From positions 5,001 through 69,000 of the forward strand of contig CM060306.1 in assembly GCA_030674185.1 (NCBI GenBank): 64,000 nucleotides of DNA. Reading direction: 5' to 3'. Both the position numbers and the translations under genes were made by a program. Below are positions 53,626 through 63,970 of the stretch, in pieces. The stretch's first letter is position 1. Each line of letters opens with the position of its first letter. This DNA is from Monoplex corrugatus. Taxonomy: Eukaryota; Mollusca; Gastropoda; Littorinimorpha; Ranellidae. Below the pieces are notes generated by a model. That model was not told the DNA's origin and searched no databases. It was given only the letters and a program-made list of their open reading frames with translations.

Positions 53626-54360
53626 ATATTAAAATAAAATATCAACATACCTTCACTATATGTTTCTGGCAAAGGCTCAGCACTTCTGCCAAGTTGAGTG
53701 GCCCATCTCCTAACACCACCGTGACTGACTGACCGTTCTGTCTCACTGTGTCTGTCTTCTCTGTGGGTCTGTATTCCCTCCTCTGTCCTTTTGTGTGTTA
53801 ATTTCCCTTTTCATTTATAGAGCGTGGATCAGAACATGCTGGGGCTCTGATCCCACCTATCTTAAAACGACTTTCGAGAAAGTTCTATTTGAGAATGCAT
53901 GAAGGAGGGGTTGACGCGGACAAGCACAGACCGATACCTGTCCACTGAAACAATGGACCGCTCTCTTCCACTGGGGGATCCTCGAACAGCTGCGTATAGT
54001 CTACAGTTGGCTCTATTGTTTACTCGTCTCGTTTACAGTCTAACATAAGTGTTGAGAACGGCTGTGCTGCCCGATGCTGGAGTACACTGAAGTACCCATA
54101 AGGGCCTGTTTCTACTTGAGGGGTTGTACGTTGATTAATCCTAAGCTTTCACTACAGGCTAGTTCGTCTGCCTTGCCAGACATTGTCAACATTTTGGCTC
54201 ATACTGAAGTACATGTATGGGCCTGTTTCTACATGAGTCCTTTCTGCGATAATATGCCCCCTCCCCCTTAAAAATGTCCTCATTTTTTTTATATTTTAGG
54301 GGAAGGTGAACATAAATAAAATTACATATAGGTATTAGCTATCTCAGGAGTTGTTCTTGT

Positions 54361-54775
54361 ACACAAATGGCAGACGACAGGAAGGTGGACAGTCAACTCG
54401 CAAAGCCAGAACAAGATTGAGGCAGCCGAGATGTGGTTTCTAAGAAGGATGTTGAGAGTTCTGTGGACAGCAAAGAAAACAAACGGACAGTCTTGATGGA
54501 GGCAAACACAAGTAGATCACTCATAAGGAAGATTAGGAAAAGGCAGGCAACATTCATATGCCATTTTGTGAGGAAAGGGGAATTGGAACACCTGGTCACA
54601 ACGGGAAAACTGGAGGGAAGGAGAGCACTGGGTAGACCCAGGGAGAAGATACTAGACGGACTTGCAGAGTGGCTGAAGACAGGGAAGGTGGAAGAGATGC
54701 TTGAGGCAACAAGAGATGGAGACAGATGGAGGGCCATAATCGCCAATGCCATGTGGCAAGGCACCTGATGATGAT
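54361..54775 (+). pseudogene. RTE-like LINE, copy 3: C-terminal fragment
   Basis: Plus strand: EAAEMWFLRRMLRV, then after a frame change IRKIRKRQATFICHFVRKGE, LEHLVTTGKLEGRRALGRPR and EKILDGLAEWLKTGKVEEM, ending IIANAMWQGT with a TGA and a short (GAT)n tail. This C-terminal tail corresponds to 7480-7840 of copy 1 and 13130-13480 of copy 2. It is the clearest reading of this part of the family. Directly followed by the family A LINE 3' end. Confidence 0.85.
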
Positions 54776-54779
54776 CATG

Positions 54780-54973
54780 GTGACATATAATTTTCCATTG
54801 CTTTTATTCTTTCTCCCCATTTATAGCCGTGTGCGTGTGTGTGTGTGAGTGCGTGCGTGCGTGCGTGCGTGCGCGTGCGTGCGCGTGCGTGCGTGTCTGT
54901 TTCAGCGCTTAGATTTGATTTTATCAAGATTTTGCGCTATATAAATATTGTAATTATTATTATTATTATTATG
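54780..54973 (+). mobile_element. Family A LINE 3' end only, copy 3
   Basis: Contains TCTTTCTCCCCATTTATAGC, a TG/CG microsatellite (54832-54897), CAGCGCTTAGATTTGATTTT and the (ATT)n tail. Extremely 5' truncated insertion with no coding sequence. It confirms that the microsatellite belongs to the LINE terminus. Confidence 0.9.
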
Positions 54974-55340
54974 TAGTAGTACCTTGTTCACATTGACTTG
55001 ATGAACATGAAACTGGAAACACGGCTTAGATACAAACTTGAAGGAAGAAAAGACCCCTTTTCCCAAGCTCTGTCACAATAGTTCAAAAGAAAAACCAATG
55101 AATAAATAAATGCAGCCATTTCTGTCAGTCCTGGTTAATTTAATCATTCTCAAAAATATCGTTTAACTGAGATTCAAAATTTACTAGTATATCTGATATG
55201 TATGAGACAAAGTGATCCCAAGGATTTCTTAGCCATTTGTAAATGCATTTTTTTAAAACGTAGATCAAGTCTGGCTAGTGGTAAAGTGGCAAAACCTACA
55301 GATACATGGATGATTCCTGAAGTGCATAGCAAGTATTCAG
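54974..55340 (+). repeat. Segmental duplication, copy 1
   Basis: Shares ordered words with 56935-57250: AG.ACCTTGTTCAC, AAACTTGAAGG, CCCAAGCT.TGTCA, AATAAATGCAG, TATGTATGAGACAAAG, CCCAAGGATTTCTTAGCCAT and GTGGTAAAGTGG/GGGAAAGTGG. Direct orientation, about 1.96 kb apart, roughly 75-80 percent alike by eye. No coding meaning is clear. Confidence 0.75.
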
Positions 55341-56035
55341 GGGTGGACAAGTACTCACAAAAAGCTTTACTTTGCCAGTTACCTAAAGACTCAACCTGCC
55401 ATAACATGCAGTTGCTATGCTGGAACCCTCAAATCCAGCCACTGATTTTCATTCCAAACTCACAATTACGAAAAGAAATGCTTGTGTCAAAAGGTGAGAG
55501 CATCTTCGTCCCCTGCCTCATCTTTGTACAGTTGAAAGATAAGGGTACAGGGAGCTGGTTTCATGGAAAGGAACAATGTTGTCATTTTTGTAATTATTTT
55601 TGCCTTGTTTCACACTGACAGGTGATTTGAAAATCACAAGATCAATAGCTTCCACTTGAGCTTAAGAAAAGATAGGGCTGAAATACTACAAGCAAAACAT
55701 GCATTATATAAAACTTAAAAGGGATCACTCTAGCTTTGGCATGAAAACTGTGATCTACAAAACGGCACATCTTGGGTTGTTACAATGTTAATTGTGCGTC
55801 ATACCGTTTTCACTGACATTTACACCTAGCCAGTAGTGAGTGTTAACACATGGCAACTGTACACTAATAAACATACCTCTCCTGAAGGCAATGGTGAGGG
55901 CATGAAGTCCCAGCACTGATGCCTCACACCATAGTTGACACTGGATGCAGGCCGGCTAGGATGCTAAGGGCAAGAAAGGGACTGGAATGATGGACAAAAG
56001 GACTGATAGAAAAGAATTCCCCTACATCTTCCTGA
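55341..56035. other. No gene recognised
   Basis: An open frame 55202-55618 spans the end of the duplicated segment and reads plausibly (SGVDKYSQKALLCQLPKDST; LLCWNPQIQPLIFIPNSQL) but has no motif I know. The rest is unremarkable. Confidence 0.35.
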
Positions 56036-56680
56036 CTGCTCGATCCTCCGGGCTGGTTCCTCCTGGCGGGTTCCTCCTGCTGGTTCCTCCTGGTTGTGTG
56101 GCTGGCTGGTTCCTCCTGGCTGGTTCCCCCTGGCTGGGCTCCTCTTGGCCGGTTCCTCCTGGCTGGCAGGTTGGCTGACCCCTCTCAGCTTGTTCCTCCT
56201 GGCTGGCTGGTTGGCTGGCTCCTCCTGACTGGTTCCTCCTGGCTGGGTGAGGCCCCTGCTCTACGAGGTTGCCTAAAGGATCCAGACAGAGGATTACCTG
56301 GGACCGGTCTTGGGAATGCCAGAGATAGCTTTCAGGTTGTCAACAGAACACCCCAGCCAAATCTGCAGCCGAAATACTTGACATGCGTCCACCCATAGCC
56401 ACAGACTTGTCCAGAGTATTCTGAAGATTCCCATCCCACTGCCCCGTAACATTACACACCAGGATCACCACTTGCTCTGCCCTTCACCAAACAGACAGTC
56501 ACCGCAGAAGTGGGAATCCCTGGAGCTCCTGGCTCCCGTTGGCTGTTTACTGACTCCTCCTGGCTGGCTAACTGGCTGGCTTCTCCTGCTTGGCTGGCTG
56601 TCCTGACTGGCTGGATCCTCCTGGCTGGCTGGGTGGCTGGCTTCTGGTTGGTTCCTCCTAAGACCCCAGACAGAGGGAGG
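56036..56680. repeat. GGTTCCTCCTGGCT minisatellite in two blocks
   Basis: 56046-56250 and 56540-56670 consist of 12-16 bp units around GGTTCCTCCTGGCT and GGCTGGCTGG. They are separated by about 290 bp of unique sequence. Units are diverged and strand-biased. No gene. Confidence 0.85.
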
Positions 56681-56934
56681 GAGGAAGAGGGAAGGGATGA
56701 GGAGGGGAGGGAGTGAGGGCAGAGGGAAGGGAGAACACGCCACGTCCATTACCTGAAACAGTAAGACAAGACATCACTATGCCATATACTTAAATGAATC
56801 AATGAATGAATTCAATCAGTCAGTTATGATATTAATTATGCAGTCTTCCTGCCATTCAGCAATCAGTCAATCCACGTTAACTGTTATTTTTCATATTTAC
56901 TTGTTTCAATGGACCTCATATGCTTGCACTTACA

Positions 56935-57250
56935 CGTAGCACCTTGTTCACTTTCATGGTTTAGATACTAACTTGAAGGCATACAAAAAAGGACTTTCCC
57001 CAAGCTGTGTCAAAGTAGTTTAAAAAAAGTAAAAGTAAACCAAATTCGTAAATAAATGCAGTCACGTTGGTCGGCACTGGTTACATTTAATAGTTCCCCA
57101 AAATACATTTCAACTGACAACAGGTTCTGAATTTACCAATAGATTATATATGTATGAGACAAAGCACCCCAAGGATTTCTTAGCCATTTATTGATGCATT
57201 TTTAAAACAGTAAGTCACAGGTCTGATGAATGGGAAAGTGGTGAATGTCT
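56935..57250 (+). repeat. Segmental duplication, copy 2
   Basis: Partner of 54974-55340, with several small deletions relative to it. It ends near GGGAAAGTGG, after which the two copies no longer resemble each other. Confidence 0.75.
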
Positions 57251-57284
57251 CAGCTTGAAGACCACCACTTAAGATCTAGTGGAG

Positions 57285-57400
57285 GGAAGAAAAATTCCTG
57301 TCCATTGCCGGATTTGAATCTGGGTTTCTCACGTCCTAGACAGGTACTTAAATACAGGACACACACCCCACTCCAAACACAAATAAATGAGTAATTTGCA
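57285..57400 (-). other. tRNA-like / SINE-head-like sequence
   Basis: On the minus strand, CCCAGATTCAAATCCGGCAA (57325-57306) resembles a tRNA T arm with B box, preceded by CTGTCTAGGACGTGAGAAA, similar to an anticodon arm. An A box is only weakly matched. It may be a decayed tRNA-derived SINE head of another family; not a functional tRNA call. Confidence 0.3.
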
Positions 57401-58535
57401 AACGCAAAATATATGTAAAAATGGGAACTTACCAGTTACCTATGGTTTATAACTGTGTCAAGAACGGGACAGTGATCCATATCTTGCCAGGAATCGCTCA
57501 TAAACAGCTGATAAACCCTTGCTAGCTGTAATGCACATATTTATACATGTGTTTACTAGATCACCTGTCTCACCTGTCGGCGTCACCGGGTTCGGTGTTG
57601 GCAGCTGCACACCTAAATACATTTCTAGATAGTTATTACAATTCCAAACTTTTCAAACGCATATTCAGACACTCATACAAGCGCGCACAATACCTATTAG
57701 CGTCAAACTTAGGCGTACAATTGATATTCTAATATTTACAAATTAGGTGGGGGGTTTTCTCGTTGTCAGTGTCCATTCTATTGAAGGACGAAATGACAAG
57801 CGCTGTCTTCTTTGTTGAACTTGAACGATGTCAACAGCTTCGTCGTGTAGACTGTCACGGCTGCTTGAAAACTTGTTCAGCTGGGAATGGCCCCTGGGAA
57901 GATGGAGTGGGCTGGTAACTTGTTCTGTACATGCAAAAGTAAATCCGAAAATCGAATTAGTCAATCGACCACAATTAACAAATCAATCAACCAACCAACC
58001 CAACCACACACACTCCACTCTAAACAAATTATGACCGGTGTTATTTAAGTGTAAATACCCACTCCCCATCCACCCCCAGTTGGTTTTATATTCTTCACAC
58101 TGATTTCAAGCAATTCTCCAACTTCATCTACAAACCATTTCTGAAAGAACAAAGTGAGGTTGAGGAAACGATTTTAGGAAAATGAGAAATAATACCTCGA
58201 TGAATTTCCCCTGCCTCCCCCCTCCCCCACCATCTTACAAAAAACGTAAGTTACAGTTTTCGATTAGGCCTTTGATTTGATTTGAGTTTGGGTTAGAGTT
58301 GTGAAGCAGAAATCTTTCCATGGTAAGTCCAAAAAAATTATTATCTACTCTTGGAATTTTCGAGCTTTTTTTATTTCTATTCCTTTCCCCTTGAGTATAT
58401 TTTGCTCCTGTGCGAGTGTGTGTGTCCGTGTGCATAATATGGCGGGTGTGATTTCATACCAAAAAGTGACGGCCAGAAATGTGAAGCTGTGATTGGATGA
58501 ACATACATGTAACTTTTTGATACTCAGTATGATGT
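57401..58535. other. No gene recognised
   Basis: Ordinary sequence upstream of the family C LINE. It may include that element's 5' UTR, but I cannot place the boundary. Confidence 0.4.
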
Positions 58536-59774
58536 TTGTCAGAAGAACAATACGAACGTTACAATGACTTTTACTCAAAACTTTATATGCGTGCACATGT
58601 ATACACACAGAAAATAAAACTGTCAAAACAAGACACGGACAAAAAATCTCCAAGTGAAATGGATTGTGAATCTGGTGTCACTCCTGAGATGGCTTCTCAA
58701 ATTCTGCAAGCTCTGAAGTCACTGGAAAGTAGTGTGAGTAGTGTGCGTGATGACATTGCTGTTATGAAATCAAACTTGTCCGACATGAAGAAGAAATGTG
58801 TGGACATTGAAAATAGATGCAGCAATCTAGAGGAAGTAGTACAGGGCACCACAAGGTCAGTGCAAACTATAAGTGAGAAGGTCTTGGCAAATGAAAGCAA
58901 GGATACCACTCAGAAAGTGCAAAAATTTACATCAGGGTTCGAAGAAATGAATGAGGACATCAGGATGCACGAAGAAGAGATGGACAGACTGGAGAGCTTT
59001 TCTAGACGTGACAATCTGTGCGTCTATGGCATACCTCAAACCCAAAACTTTGAGTCCTATGACACCTGTGCTGAGAAGGTGGCTGGAGCTCTGAACAGTG
59101 TGAAAGACCTGCCTAATATGTGGACTGCTGAGGACATTGAACGTGCCCACTGTGTTGGAAGAGGGACACAGGTTGAGCCCAAGCCCATGCTGGTGAAAAT
59201 TTGCCGATGGAGGGACAAGATAAGCGTACTGACCAACAGGCCCTACAGGGAGCAGCTGCAGACCAAGGGGACACGTGTGGCCAACGACCTGACCAGGAGG
59301 CAGAGCAGCATGGTGGCCCAGGCCAGACAGGAGGGGAAGGTGGCTTTCTTCTGTGGAGGGAAGCTGATTGTGCAGCCCCTCCAGCTAGACCAGCGCTCCT
59401 ACACTGAAGTCACTGCCAACTGCTCTTGGAAAGGAGCTACTCTAGAGGGTCAGCAAAGCTCTCAAAGTTTTGTCCCGGTCAACACACAGAGGGGCGGGGA
59501 GTCACCACGCTACACCGGTACAAAGGAGAGCCCACCACCCTTCCAGTCTACAAGTGTGTCGCACGCTAAGCGTGACACGCGTGATGATTGCAGCAGTGTC
59601 CCACGCTCATCACGTGCCTTCTTCACCCACCCCAACCAATACAACAGGGTCAGATGTAGAGAGGGAGGCTTCACCTGCGAGATCATACAGAGGTCGAGGC
59701 AAACAGTGACGAGGTGTTTCCCTCTCAACAAACTGTTGAAGGCAGGCGCAGACGGGGAGGTGGTAGGGGGGTGA
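58536..59774 (+). CDS. Family C LINE ORF1 protein (RNA-binding, L1 ORF1p-like)
   Basis: 412 codons without interruption; a more natural start may be the Met at 58659 (MDCESGVTPEMASQ). A coiled coil covers about residues 45-150 (heptads in LKSLESSVSSVRDDIAVMKS, MKKKCVDIENRCSNLEEVVQ). SRRDNLCVYGIPQ begins an RRM-like domain, followed by VAGALNSVKDLPNMWTAED, RAHCVGRGT and KICRWRDK, and then the C-terminal domain VARQEGKVAFFCGG-type text. A low-complexity Ser/Arg-rich tail ends the protein. Known role: trimeric nucleic-acid chaperone that packages element RNA. Same C-terminal motif occurs in the decayed copy at 12400. Confidence 0.85.
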   Translation: MSEEQYERYNDFYSKLYMRAHVYTQKIKLSKQDTDKKSPSEMDCESGVTPEMASQILQALKSLESSVSSVRDDIAVMKSNLSDMKKKCVDIENRCSNLEEVVQGTTRSVQTISEKVLANESKDTTQKVQKFTSGFEEMNEDIRMHEEEMDRLESFSRRDNLCVYGIPQTQNFESYDTCAEKVAGALNSVKDLPNMWTAEDIERAHCVGRGTQVEPKPMLVKICRWRDKISVLTNRPYREQLQTKGTRVANDLTRRQSSMVAQARQEGKVAFFCGGKLIVQPLQLDQRSYTEVTANCSWKGATLEGQQSSQSFVPVNTQRGGESPRYTGTKESPPPFQSTSVSHAKRDTRDDCSSVPRSSRAFFTHPNQYNRVRCREGGFTCEIIQRSRQTVTRCFPLNKLLKAGADGEVVGG

Positions 59775-59974
59775 AAAAAGGAGAGGGGGGAACCAGGGTT
59801 CACGTGGGGCCAGCAATGCAGGGGGAGGGGGTATGAGGGGCGGGAAAACACAGAGCTCAATACACACATACATGCATAGCAAAGTCAAAAGCAACAATCC
59901 ACACAGTGGAGAACGCAATCTGCGATCGAGTTACAGAAAGAAATAGGACAGGCTGCGGACAGAATCAAATGAAA

Positions 59975-62900
59975 TGATATTTGTGAATTATAACATTGAA
60001 AATTTTTGTGCAAAACTGAATGTTTTTCTTTTTTGTTTTGTTTTTTTCTTGAGTATGTGAATGAGTTTGATATTGTGTGTTTAACTGAGACATATATTGA
60101 TTTGAACTTTGACATTAGTCTTTTAACATTGATAAAGAAATGATGGGTACTGAAACAGATGTAATGTTAGCTGCGTGTTATGCCACCTGAAGGCTCACCA
60201 GCATATAAGGTGTTTTTATTATTGAAGAGCAGTTACTTCAGCTTTCTAATTTTGATCAAGAAAATATGTACAATATGCTGTGTGGAGACTTTGATGTTAG
60301 AACTGGCTGTGAACAGTCAAACATGAAGAGAATAGACAATTTTATGCATGGGTTGACTGATGATGATTATGGTGATGGTGATTACGTCAATACGAGAAAC
60401 TCAAGAGATGCTGCAGTAAAAAAATTTAAGGACACTTTTTTTTTTTTTAGCTTTTTCTTTTTGATTTGAAAATTGTGAATGGTTCTTGTGAAAGTGATAC
60501 AAATGGGGGATTTACTTTTGTGGCACCACATGGCAATAGTGTAGTTGATTATTTTGCTGTCTCAGAAGAGCTGTTTTGTTTTTGTGATTTGTTTGTAAAT
60601 AATTGTCTTTTTTCAAGGCACCTTCTTGTTGAGCTTAAGTGGGCATGCAGAAGTTTTATTCAAGAAAACCCACAAAGAACAATAGAAAATACAGAAGAGA
60701 AAATAATGTGGTGGGATGAGATGTCAATTGTATTCAAAGATGAAATAAACTCTGATCATTTTAAGGAGCAGGTTAAACTTGCATGCAGAGAAGTAGGCAG
60801 TAATGTAGATAATTCTGTTGAGATTTTTTTCAAAAGCATTGTATGCAGCTGCTGCCTGTATGGTTAAGACAGTTGGCAGGAAAAACTACAGAATTAATAA
60901 ATGGTTTGATAATGAGTGTAAAAAGCAAAGAACTGTAGTTAAACGTTTACTTAAAAGTTTCCAAAGAGCAAAAATCTACAACATATCGTAATCATCAAAA
61001 AGAAATGTATGTTAATGAAAGAAAAAATACACAGCCCTCATAAAAGAAAAAAAAGAGAAAGTTTGATGATGATAGACTAGGAGAGCTGAAGAAAAATGCG
61101 AATGATCTAAAGTTGTTCTGGAAAACAATAAGAGCTACGAATAATAGGTCAGTGATATATAATGATACCGATATTCAACAGTGGTGCAATCATTTCAGTA
61201 AGGTGTTTAACGATTTTGTCGACAGCTCTGACACAAATGAGTCTCTGATCTTTGAAGAGGACAGTCATATAGAATCAGACCCACTCTTTGACGATCATAT
61301 AACTAAGGAAGAAATACAGAAAGTTATACGGAATCTGAAGTGTGGTAAAAGTGCAGGACCAGATAAAACAGTAGTGAAATGCTAAAGAACGCTAGTGATG
61401 ATACAACTGAGTACTTCTTTGTGCTGTTTAATAAACTCTATGATTCTGGTGTTTTTCCTAGCGAATGGTCTACATCTGTAATTGAGCCTATCTTCAAGAA
61501 AGGTAATAAAAATAATCCAGATAATTGTAGAGGAATTGCTCTGATGAGTGTTGTGAGGAAAGTCTATACTTACATACTAAACAAAAGACTAACTGCATGG
61601 GCAGAGAGAAAAGAAAAGATAATAACAGAACAGGCAGGATTTAGAAAAGATTAAAGTACTACTGACCACATATTCACTTTATATGCTTTAGTCCAAAGAT
61701 ACCTAATGAAAAATAGAAAACTGTATGTCGTATTTATCGACTTTCGAAATGAGTTTGACACTGTTCACAGAAATATTTTGTGGGATGTACTCAGGAAGTC
61801 TGGTGTTCAAGGAAAATTGTATAGAGACAGTGTATATATATATTTTTTTGAGTGTCAACAGGGAGTGAAACAAGGATGTTTACTATGTGCCCAGATATTC
61901 TCATTTTTGTATAAATGCATTGGGTCTTGAAACAAACACAAATGGCCGACATGGAGTACAGTTAACACCCAGCACAGCTGCAATATTCCTATTGTTGTTT
62001 GCAGACGATGTTGTCGTACTCTCTGACACTGCTATTGGCTTACAAAACCAACTGAATGTTCTAAAAGAAGAAGCTGATAGGTTGAAACTAATTGTTAACA
62101 TGGAAAAAATAAAGATTATAATCTTCAGGAAGGGAGGTCATTTAGCAGCTAATGAAAATTGGAATTATGGAAATTTAGAAATTAAAAAAACGAACAATTA
62201 TAAGTATTTAGGGGTGATCTTTACAACAAAGTTAAGCATGACCCAGGGGTGGAAAGAAATGTACAGAAAAGGTAGAAGAGCAGTAGCTGAAATATCTCAA
62301 TCCTTGAGAAAATTAAAATGTATAGATCCATCTGTTTTCTGGAAGCTGTTTGACACCCAGGTAGAACCAGTATTAACGTATGGAGCAGAAATATGGGGGC
62401 TTTTAGAAAATGATTACATGGAAAAAGTATATACACTAGCTATAAAACGTTTCATGAATGTGCCTCTACTTAATTCAAATAAAATGATTTATGCCAAAGT
62501 GGGTAGATATCCTCTACACATATGAACAAAGATCAAATGCATCAGGTATTGGCTTTGGCTAGTTAAGCTTCCTTTAAGTAGAATAAACAAAGACGCATAT
62601 GGCATGCTATTAAGTGACACTGAAAAGTGAAAACAAAATTGGGTGTTCTATGTAAAGATATTGCTATGTGAAAATGGTTTTTGGTTTGTTTGGAACAACC
62701 AGGGTGTCGAAAACGACAAAGTGTTTATTTCTGAGTTAAGAGAACAGTTAATAATATCCTATCAACAAACATGGCATTTTGCAGCTGAAAACAGCGAAAA
62801 ATACGCATGGTTTTTACAATTCAATACTGATTTATATCGAGAAAAATACATGATTGTTATTACAATAAAATGGCACAGGGACTCTATGGCTCGTTTCCAT

Positions 62901-63040
62901 ACGAGAACACTTGGACTTTCTGCTACACAGCGTTGGTATAATACTGAAACACATCCCAATGCAATTTGTCCAGTCTGTGAGGGAAGTAATACGTTTGAAA
63001 ATGAATTTCATTTTATTTTTCGATGTGAAGAATACTAAGC
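59975..63040 (+). pseudogene. Family C LINE ORF2 remnant: endonuclease and reverse transcriptase
   Basis: Endonuclease pieces: VNYNIENFCAKLN (near 59985), GDFDVRTGCEQSN (near 60285), FTFVAPHGNSVVDYFAVSEE (60500-60570). RT: EEIQKVIRNLKCGKSAGPDK (61310-61375), VIEPIFKKGNKNNPDNCRGI (61480-61540), VVFIDFRNEFDTVHRNIL (motif A, with Asn for the usual Lys/Ala), QGVKQGCLLCAQIFSFL (motif B), LLLFADDVVVLSD (motif C intact, near 61990-62030), GVIFTTKLSM and TYGAEIWG. The C-terminal knuckle is CPVCEGSNTFENEFHFIFRC. Frames break near 60460, 61383, 61655, 61900 and 62525, so it is inactive. Confidence 0.85.
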
Positions 63041-63113
63041 GATAAAAAACAAATGTGATGTATTCAAGTCACCATTTGCTGAACATTGAAATCTTAATGC
63101 CTTACTAAAGACA

Positions 63114-63674
63114 TGAACCAGAAGAACAAGAAAACCAATATAAGCGCGTATCCAACGAGACAAAACAAAACAAGCGCAAATTTTCGGCCAACTAGCCTTT
63201 GTCAAGCGCGAACGCACGGTCACAAACAGATCACAGACACCAAACAATGTATAATAAAAACGGGACTAAAAACTTCCCTGCCGCCTCGTCCAGTGGGTAA
63301 GAAATGGAATGCCCATGTCGTCATGAGCAGTAGTAAGAAGTGGGGAGAGGGGAGGCAACTATGACGTAAGTAGGTTGGAAAATGTGACATTCTGTAAGAA
63401 TCTGAGATAAAAGCAAGGGGATAAAAAGAGGCTAAAACAATTTTAAAATGCAGTAAATAAAAACAAGACATAGTACAAGACACTTATACAGATAAAACCA
63501 TTGTTTGGTGTCTCTGTGATCTGTTTGTGACCGTGCGTTCGCGCTTGACAAAGGCTAGTTGGCCGAAAATTTGCGCTTGTTTTGTTTTGTCTCGTTGGAT
63601 ACGCGCTTATATTGGTTTTCTTGTTCTTCTGGTTCATGTTTGCTTGGGCGCAGGCAGTCACACTTGTTTTGGAT
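63114..63674. mobile_element. Short Penelope-like insertion with inverted arms and 13-bp target duplication
   Basis: Flanked on both sides by exactly CTTACTAAAGACA (63101-63113 and 63675-63687). The left arm 63114-63250 and right arm 63502-63642 are near-perfect inverted copies of one about 137-bp sequence containing GACAAAGGCTAGTTGGCCGA. About 250 bp lies between. No RT is encoded. Inverted pLTR arrangement and the GGC...GGCCGAAA hairpin are typical of Penelope-like element ends. Confidence 0.7.
63541..63577 (+). ncRNA. Hammerhead-ribozyme-like core (degenerate)
   Basis: GCGC, then TTGACAAA, then the hairpin GGC-TAGTTG-GCC, then GAAA, then ATTTGCGC. The hairpin followed by GAAA, preceded by a CUGANGA-like segment and enclosed by complementary GCGC arms, follows the layout of hammerhead ribozymes known in Penelope-like elements. 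The core reads UUGACAA and not CUGAUGA, so catalysis is doubtful. A mirrored copy is at 63176-63211. Confidence 0.4.
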
Positions 63675-63687
63675 CTTACTAAAGACA

Positions 63688-63770
63688 GATAGAAATGAAG
63701 ATATCAAATCACTGGCTAAAGTTATAGCAGAAGCAAATGAGATGCATAAAAGAAAAACTGATGATTAATC
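63688..63770 (+). pseudogene. Family C LINE ORF2 extreme C-terminus
   Basis: DRNEDIKSLAKVIAEANEMHKRKTDD then TAA. Continues the reading of 63040-63113 (FKSPFAEH, LNALLKT) across the Penelope-like insertion, with the duplicated ACTAAAGACA shared by both sides. Confidence 0.6.
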
Positions 63771-63804
63771 AAATTTGTACCAGATGTGTACATATATTGC
63801 TTGC

Positions 63805-63838
<34 letters not shown>

Positions 63839-63970
63839 ACATTCGTTTGGTTTGATGGCTGCATTGATGATATTCCTTTTCAAACTTTTTTTAGTTTTGT
63901 TACCAGTATCATTCAAGCTAAACTTACCCCATGTCAGAAAGCATGAATCTTGCTAATGACATTAAAATAT

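Noticed and set aside
56040..56400. Trp/Pro/Leu-rich frames across the GGTTCCTCCTGGCT blocks
   Set aside because: Products of the minisatellite unit; open length is explained by unit composition.
63559..63768. Plus-strand frame running from the Penelope-like arm into the LINE
   Set aside because: Only the last 26 codons are LINE-derived; the start is inside the inserted arm and the fusion is accidental.
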